From Purshia tridentata (taxonomy: Eukaryota > Streptophyta > Magnoliopsida > Rosales > Rosaceae): DNA of 62,150 nt. The stretch spans positions 1-62,150 of the forward strand of contig QANT01009107.1 in NCBI GenBank assembly GCA_003254885.1. Direction: 5' to 3'. Shown here piece by piece: positions 54,689 through 62,150 of the stretch. The notes under the pieces were generated by a model that made no database searches, had not been told where the DNA came from, and worked only from the letters and a program-made list of their open reading frames with translations. Within the stretch, counting starts at the first letter, position 1, and the number at the start of each line of letters is the position of its first letter. Both the position numbers and the translations under genes were made by a program.

Positions 54689-54706
54689 ATATATAATAGC
54701 TAGTAA

Positions 54707-55576
<870 letters not shown>

Positions 55577-55780
55577 ACTTTAGCATATATATGGGGTGGG
55601 TCAGACCAATCAATCAAAATATGACAATACTTCATTCAGCTTTGTACTACTTGTTTGTAATCAAACAACACATCTTTTTGTAAAGCATGCGTTTGTATCT
55701 TCTAATTTTACTGTATGAATTGAAGATGGCCTTTCATGGCTGTCTGATGTACTCAATTACCATGTTTCACCCAAATACAA

Positions 55781-55971
55781 GGCCCAACGAAATTGGATCC
55801 TACGTTGGTGAGCTTGGGCCATTAAGAAGCCCACAGTTTCAAAAGAGCAACGCTAAACTGAGCTCAAGGCCAGTTCCGTTAATTAAAGCAAATAAAATGG
55901 TCTTTTTGTAATTTAAACGACTCCAAGAGCGTATAAACCCTAACAGGCCTCCCCAATCACTTCTATAAATA
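55781..55971 (+). promoter_or_regulatory. Site II + telo-box + TATA promoter
   Basis: TGGGCC-type site II motifs occur at 55781-55786 (inverted) and 55815-55820, plus a GCCCA near 55829. A telo-box AAACCCTAA lies at 55935-55943 and TATAAATA at 55964-55971. This combination is typical of plant ribosomal-protein and snoRNA genes. No protein-coding gene follows on the plus strand. Confidence 0.65.
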
Positions 55972-56181
55972 TAGGAACTAGATTGTATTGAGTTTGACTT
56001 TCTTGCGGCTGAGCGTTGTTCTGCAAAACGTCATTCCATTTCCTCGTTGTTATTTCGTTTGTGTTGTTTTCGTTTTCTTTTCGACATTCGAATCTTTGGT
56101 TTCATGCATGCAATATATTTTGTTCTTGATTTCGATTTTTGATTTGTTTGATATATATATATGTTAGGGTTAGAACTTAGA

Positions 56182-56325
56182 TCTGTGCACAATAAGCCGA
56201 TGCTCTGGATGATATAATGATGAAGGTAGCATGGTAGTGTGCACAGAAATTGAATACAAGGGTCCGCATGTCTGCTCTCTCTGATTCTTGATTTGATTTG
56301 AGGGCCTGGTAACGACCGACATTTT
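56182..56325 (+). ncRNA. Candidate small nucleolar-type RNA
   Basis: CTGTGCAC near 56183 pairs perfectly with GTGCACAG near 56239-56246, and inside it ATGCT pairs with AGCAT, giving an interrupted hairpin. ATACAA (AnAnnA, near 56254) then fits an H box, and a GGTC/GACC pairing followed by GACA near 56317 could be a second hairpin with an ACA box. Alternatively, a C box ATGATGA (56217-56223) and D box CTGA (56281-56284) could frame a C/D RNA. Both readings are tentative. The upstream promoter supports a nucleolar RNA but does not prove it. Confidence 0.3.
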
Positions 56326-58327
56326 TTTTTCTTTATTAGTTCTTTATGTTTTTTACATCGTCAATAAAAACTTGAAATTATGTTTTTGTTGGCTGAGATT
56401 TGGAAAAGAAAGAAGACTACATTTGCCACTTTTCTTCTTCTATTTCGAAAATCACACATAAAACCATCAAGCAGAACTTGGAGCTTGTAAGATCGGTTTA
56501 TATTGGCTGTGATGAAATCATTATTTTCACTATTTTTGTTTTTAATTGCCTTTGTTGATTTCAAAATCGAATTACTCAAAAATAATCTTAACGTAATTTC
56601 AAATAATCTGTTAAAAATGTCAGGAAAAAGGAGAGATGCCACAAATGTAAGTTGGTGTGCAAATTTCTCAGTGATAGATTGTGGACTATACAAGCCTTGT
56701 AAATTGATGTAAGAATTTCTAGAGCGACGAACTAGAATTTCCCAATTTCTGCGTACTTTAATGTCAGTTTAAAGGAGATCAAGGAAATACTGTAAAATGT
56801 GTTGATGGAATATAAAAATACAAAAGAGAAATGGGTATTTCTGCGTGTAAATCTGCAGCACGCTGGACTAAAATCAGAGGGTTTCTTGTTGGGTAAACTC
56901 TGAATTAAGAGCCAAGCTCTTGGTTAAAAGTTTCGAGACTCCTCGGATGAAATTGTGGACTTTGGCCTGATATGTTTTGGTTTATGGAAAGTGCATGAGA
57001 ATTGGCTGATATTATGTGAGGTGTCAGAACAAAGAAAGATGATCATCATAAAGAAACGATTTGAATCAAATGTTTGATGGATTCTAATCGATACTTGAAC
57101 GACTAAATTATATGAGGTGTCATATATAAATTTCTTGGATAGGTTGCATATATAATCGAATACAGGAAAGATATGGATAAAGTAGAAGGGTTATTCAAAG
57201 GTTTATAACTGGGATAATCTATCTATATAGAACATTGACTCCGTTGTGAGCAATGGAGAATAATCTAGGGCTGCAAAAGAAGAGATTAAGATAATTGTTT
57301 TTTTTTTTGAACTACAATTTGAGTTTTTGCATACAAGGGTAATTGGGTATTTATCTTTTAATGATGTAAAGTATTTAATTCAAAAAAGTGTTATGTTCAA
57401 ATGACATGGAAAATTCATGTTATTGAGGCATAAATTAAGGCACTGTTTTAAATTTTTGAGGCACATGATATTTTCCCTTATCAAGATAGATATGTCAGAT
57501 ATAGACTCTTAAATGGATGTTTATCTGAGAACTGCAGAACTTTCAATCTTTGGCTTCCCAATAGGTGGAAACTACTAACAAATGGGTACAGAGTCTACAG
57601 GGAGGCACATGACTCTGGATAGCTCTGCCCATAATGCAGTGCTCTACAAAATTTCTGTTCACCTCTTTATATGTGCACTTTCTTTAGAAGGATGGGTGCT
57701 TTGAGGCCTTTAAAGAGTAGAGTGTAGAGACCCTTTTCTGTGCTTAGAGATTATAATTTTCCTGATGGAGTTTATATTGATGTGAAGTTTACCACCCAGA
57801 GAAAAAGAGGATTGGAATGAAATGGATCAATGTGATTTTAGTTCCTCAAACATGGGGGAACCATATATGAGAAGCTCAACTTTGTTATGGGGTCATGCAT
57901 TGATTGAGGATAACTTGATCCACATGCACTCTGTGGTCTGATGCTCAATGGATGAGTACAGCAGTCATCACAATTACGTGATCTCTCTTCTACCTTTCCA
58001 AATTGGGTTGGTATTCTTTTTCTTAAAGGTAAATCAATTAGTTGGGTAGGTGAGCAAAGGAATGTGATATGGTAGATAGTCTATGGTTCAAATTCAAGCA
58101 CATGGGAGGGTTGGTGGTGATGGTGGACGCAGACCAAACCTTTCAAACCATGAATAGAGATTGAGAAAATAAAAACTTATAGCAAAGTCTTAAAAACATC
58201 CATTAATTCAAGTTGACAGAAAGATTTACATTGTCACAACCCACATACCATATCCATCCCACTACTTTTGACTCATTCTCACATATTCAAAATCTTCCCA
58301 TCACCACACATTATCATATTCACTTAA

Positions 58328-61300
58328 TTATGATCTTGGCTTTAGAACAATGGTGGAGTGCTTCAGTATGTGCAGGCTGAATTGGCCACCTTTCTCTGTG
58401 GTGTCCAGTTTGGACTGTCCTGGAGGAGGCAAGAGCTCAAAGTTCTGGACAATACGTCCCAAAGTAATCCCAAGAATTGGCAGAGCCAATATAATCCCAG
58501 GACAGCTTCTTCTCCCAACACCAAAGGGAAGGTACCTGAAGTCATTACCATTGGCCTCAACCTTTGACTCCTCCTCCAAGAACCTCTCAGGTCTGAACTC
58601 TTCAGGCTTCTTCCAGAGGGCAGGGTTGTTTGCCAGCCACCATGCATTGACCAAGATCTTGCTCTCCGCCGGAATGTCATAGCCGCCAAGCTTTGCATCC
58701 TGGAGATTCATGTGGGGGACAAGGAGGGGAATTGCCATGCGAAGCCTTAGAGTCTCTTTGATCACAGCCTGAAGGTATGGCAGTTTGTGAGTGTCAGGCT
58801 CTGTGATTTGAACACCGCGTCCCAGCACTGTGTCAAGCTCATCCCTCAGCTTCTTCTGGATTTCTGGGTGATTCACAAGCTCCGCAATGCCCCACTCAAT
58901 TGACCATAGTGTCGTTTCAATTGCTGAAAATGTATAGAACATATTTTTAGCACAATTAATATAAATACCCTTAATTATTAAATTTATAAGATATTATCCA
59001 TTACAACTTTGCAAGATGGCCATTTTCATCATGACCAACCATGCTGGCAAGTTGATTTCAGGGGTTGGTGGAAAGAAAGAGTGTTGAATTATAATATGAA
59101 GTTGAAAACTTGAAATAGAGGATATATACGTGGGTTTCTATCATTACAAGGAAGTCCAATAAAGTTGGCAGTATATTATATTAGGCTTAAAGCTACATAT
59201 TTGTTCACCTATATGGACCTAATATGAAAAAGAACATATCAGAGTGCTAAAGGAAGCAAAACAGAGTTGCCAGCATATTATACAAGCTTAAAGCTACATA
59301 TTTGTTCACATATCAACTCATTTGAAAAAGAAAGTGCCGGACAACCAATGGTTTGGGTTGACATAATCATATAACATTGTTCACAAGAAAATAAATTATT
59401 ATTAATATTTTAAACTGAAGTTGGACCCTTAAAAGTTAAAACAGTATGTATGCTCACGTGGCCTCCATCAGGGAATCCCCATGTCAAACCAACCACTAGC
59501 CACTGGCAGACACAAGAATACCCGACCCACAGAATGATTCAATTGAATTTATTATAGAAGTTAAGATGACCCGACCCACGCAATCAAAATCAGTGGCAGA
59601 GGCCACCTAACTTGGAGGCTTGCCATTATAAATCGTTAATGCATAAAGAATTGTGATTTTTGCACAGTGTATGACGGAGAGGGCTATTGTGTTCCCCATT
59701 AAACCTCTCGCTTAGAAATAATGTTGGGAAACTAATTAGGTAATATTTTCTTGTCATATATGTGATTGTTAATACAAACCATATATTTTAACAAAAATCG
59801 GCTTAACCATGTTAAAATTAAGCATGATAATATTTCCCTATAAAGACTTGTCATGTAATCCTATAAAACGTTGGTTTTAACTTATTTGTTCATATGTTTG
59901 GTTCAAAACTTGTTATTTGTTATAAGGATTTGGTTTGTTTAGTTTAGACTCTTTAGAGATAAAGGAAGGAACTCGTGAACCTAGCTGTCCATTCTATTTT
60001 TTAGGAAAGTTCAAGTTTGATGTTTGATTGTGGGGGCCACTTACCGGCAACGTTAATGTTCTCAACAATGTAAAGGACGTTGTCCTCGTTGATCTCTCCC
60101 TTCTGCTGCGCGTCCAGAATATGGTCTATCGCACATTTCAACCCTTCATTGCTTGTACTCTTTATGGATGAAAGCTTCCTGTTCACAAATTAAATATAAA
60201 AAAATCAATATTCTTTAGATTAAAGAAACCCTTTAAATATTCTCATCCTATATTTTTGTAAAATTCAAAACCTTTCACACGAGACACGACGCATAGCTAA
60301 AGAGTCAAACAACAAAATTTCCATGACACATAAAAAAAGAATATTATCTCTTATTTTTTTAGGAATTAGGACAGGGTCATGCAACTAATATGACATGATT
60401 AATCATTTAAAATTCATATATTAAAACTCAGAAAGGACAAAAAAAATTCAGTTTCAACACGGCATGTATGTAGGTGACGGGTAAAGTGCTCAACCACTAA
60501 AATCCAAATATAAATTTTTAAATTTTTAAAGATTCACTTTCCATATTAGTGTGGATTTATCAACTGTTTGATCAATTTTTATTACCGTATAATAATTAAC
60601 CCAGAAAAAGAAAATGGACTTACTTCCTTTCATCAACAAAATAGTCCTTGAATAGCTGAAGCCTCCTATCCTTAACCTCCTTGCAGATCTTCAAGTAACC
60701 TCTCAAAAAGGGCCTCAAAATGGGAATAAAATCGCCATAATTATAATCAAAGCTCTGAGCCAAGCGACTCCTCTCTCCATTCAACCCTTTGAGCTTCACA
60801 AAGAGGGGGTCGTCCTCGCTCTCGAACCTTCTATCGAACATGATCCGGTACATGTTGTTGTACATCAGAAGCTGCAACCGCCTCCTCAGCACCATCCCAT
60901 TGGTTGCCGCCTCCGGGTTCTTCTTCACGTCCTCCACAACAGCCGCGGCCTCCATCTCCCAACCCTCCCTGTACTGCTGCACCACCTTGTTCGTAAAAAA
61001 TGGGACGGTCATGATTCGCCTCATCTTCCGCCAGTGCTCGCCGTACACCGTGAACACCATGTCTTGCCCCTTGCCCGTGAAGATGTCGAACACCACGTTT
61101 CGGGTCCGAGACCCGAATTCGACCCCCTGGGTGTGGAGCACCTCTTTGGCCAGGTCTGGGGATGAGATGACGACGAGGTTGCGTTGGCCCATTCGGAGCA
61201 AGAACATGTCGCCGAATTTTTTAGCCATGTCGGTGAGATTTCTGTGGTTTAAATCGTCACCAACTTGGAGCCAGTTTCCAAATACTGGTACGGGTATGGG

Positions 61301-61408
61301 ACCCGGAGGGAGTTTGAATTTCTTGCCGCGTAGCTTGGAGATGGTTATGGCTAAGACCACGGCAAAAAAGAGAGCAACTAGAGTCTTCTCCAAGAGGAGG
61401 AGATCCAT
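58328..61408 (-). CDS. C4H: trans-Cinnamate 4-monooxygenase (C4H, CYP73A)
   Basis: ER-bound P450 catalysing the second step of the phenylpropanoid pathway, cinnamate to p-coumarate with NADPH-P450 reductase, feeding lignin and flavonoids. Three minus-strand exons: 60624-61408, 60045-60178 and 58328-58923 (1515 nt, 504 residues), the canonical class I C4H size and intron pattern. N-terminal anchor [20 protein letters not shown], then the hinge [14 protein letters not shown]. The I-helix has AAIETT at 306-311, ExxR is ETLR at 363-366, and the haem loop [10 protein letters not shown] has Cys447. All catalytic residues are intact. The in-frame codons upstream of 61408 start with TTG, so this ATG is chosen. 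The promoter has a TATA box and lignin-type AC elements. It is probably the principal C4H gene. Confidence 0.98.
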
Positions 61409-61503
61409 TGCGGCGGTGGGTGCCGAGAGCAAAATGGGAGTTGTGGGTGTGATGAGTCAGTGAGTGAGGTGGTTTTGGGTGTTGGTTGGGATTGGGATCG
61501 GGG

Positions 61504-61510
61504 TTTTATA
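61504..61510 (-). promoter_or_regulatory. TATA box of C4H
   Basis: TATAAAA on the minus strand, about 96 bases upstream of the C4H ATG. Confidence 0.7.
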
Positions 61511-61536
61511 GGCCGTGAGAATGACGACCCGCGCAC

Positions 61537-61687
61537 GTTAGGTGAATTGTGTGGTCATGTTGGGGGTGGGTGAAGGCCTTAAAGGCGTGGATGGTGGACT
61601 TTGACGGCGTTAGATGTAACTAACGGTGAGTGAGGGAGGGCGTGGGGGGTTTTTGAGAGGGGAGTAGGTAAAGCGAGGCGGGTAGGT
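61537..61687 (-). promoter_or_regulatory. AC elements in the C4H promoter
   Basis: On the minus strand, ACCTAAC (AC-III type) reads at 61537-61543 and ACCTACC (AC-I type) at 61681-61687, with a further TACCTACT near 61664. AC elements are bound by R2R3-MYB regulators of lignin and phenylpropanoid genes. Their positions, about 130-280 bases upstream of the ATG, are suitable. Confidence 0.65.
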
Positions 61688-62150
61688 AAACGTCTGCACG
61701 AATATGTCAAAATTTTCCTGTTTTGATCTGCTGGTGGAGCCACCACAATTTAGTGTTTGAATTAACCACTGGTATTTTGACACGTCAGCGTTGGCGGTGA
61801 TGGAATACAGTGGCTATGTGCGTTTGTGTTATGTCGTGGTTGTTCAAGGATCATTATGTTAATGATGCTGTCATGCCACCAACACTTGATCGGTTTTATT
61901 AAAGGCATTAAGCTAATTGTGAGATTTAATTGTATTAAACAATCAATCCGTTATGGTTCTTAGATATATTTTAATTGTATCAAACTTTTTTTATACTCTA
62001 AGATGGAATGAGGTGAAAAAATGAAGATTTATTCTTAAAACTCATAAAAGGAAGTAGATATTAGGAAAATTGAAATGTACCTATATATTTTTCTTTTTTA
62101 ATTGTTTAATTATTTTTCATTAAAAAAAAAGTCTATTTTTCAGACCGTAG
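61688..62150. other. Upstream flank of C4H at right edge
   Basis: AT-rich towards the right end. No gene, repeat or transposon signal recognised; distal C4H promoter sequence may extend here. Confidence 0.5.

Larger units (their letters stand above)
55577..58327. other. Intergenic region with a candidate non-coding transcription unit
   Basis: After the GST 3' UTR comes a promoter-like segment (55781-55971), then a CT-rich leader-like stretch and a structured candidate RNA (about 56182-56325). From about 56,330 to 58,150 no coding gene, terminal repeat or domain is visible. The final 150 bases are probably the C4H 3' UTR. Confidence 0.45.

Noticed and set aside
57990..58110. Second possible SINE with a B-box-like GGTTCAAATTC
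   Set aside because: No target-site duplication, clear A box or tail could be found.
58328..61408. A metabolic gene cluster of C4H, GST and the CYP85-clan P450
   Set aside because: The P450 lies 25 kb away among unrelated regulators and no further pathway enzymes are present; ancestral gene order explains the neighbourhood better.
60789..61463. 224-residue plus-strand frame across the C4H first exon
   Set aside because: Antisense shadow of a GC-rich C4H exon with no family similarity.

Overview
The window is nuclear DNA from a flowering plant, a eudicot. Every gene has GT-AG introns of plant size and AT-rich intergenic DNA, and every family seen is plant-typical: expansin, lipid-transfer protein, tau-class GST, B3/VAL repressor, type-A response regulator and cinnamate 4-hydroxylase. 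The protein sequences look rosid, most likely Rosaceae and possibly Prunus. That is an impression from remembered sequences, not a tested assignment. Thirteen protein-coding genes can be built exon by exon with every reading frame closing. No bacterial operon, CRISPR array, phage or intact transposon is present.

Layout. Left third: a UDP-xylose transporter (-, 789-3293), an alpha-expansin (-, 5575-6749), a 19-exon nardilysin/insulinase-type M16 metallopeptidase (-, 10417-18988) and a telobox-Myb TRF-like protein (+, 21440-25004). Middle: a small lipid-transfer protein (+, 26636-27161), a group I bZIP factor (-, 28351-30740), a CYP85-clan P450 (+, 31620-33516), an XLG-like Cys-rich protein (-, 34048-35695) and a VAL/HSI2 B3 repressor (-, 36890-42407). 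Right third: a type-A response regulator (+, 45116-46081), a 17-exon gene of unknown function (-, 46521-52611), a tau GST (+, 54764-55576) and cinnamate 4-hydroxylase (-, 58328-61408). A promoter with site II, telo-box and TATA motifs at 55781-55971 precedes a structured region that may be a small nucleolar-type RNA.

The genes do not form one pathway. From memory, the order matches Arabidopsis blocks: AT2G30460-AT2G30490 (UXT2, HSI2/VAL1, an unknown gene, C4H), AT1G06890-AT1G06910 (UXT3, M16 peptidase, TRFL7) and AT2G40610-AT2G40670 (EXPA8, bZIP18, ARR16). The window therefore looks like a less-fractionated ancestral segment whose duplicates were split in Arabidopsis. Several products act on cell walls or phenylpropanoids (UDP-xylose transport, expansin, C4H), but clustering here is best explained by ancestry.

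Non-coding items include a tRNA-derived SINE with an 11-bp target-site duplication inside a peptidase intron, two MITE-like elements, a dispersed AT-rich repeat on both sides of the transporter gene, tandem duplications upstream of the GST and response regulator and inside the unknown gene, and one ambiguous base beside a 48-A run. I found no clearly novel molecular system. The best leads are the unknown 809-aa protein, the possible nucleolar RNA locus, and telo-box motifs in the leader of a telobox-Myb gene.
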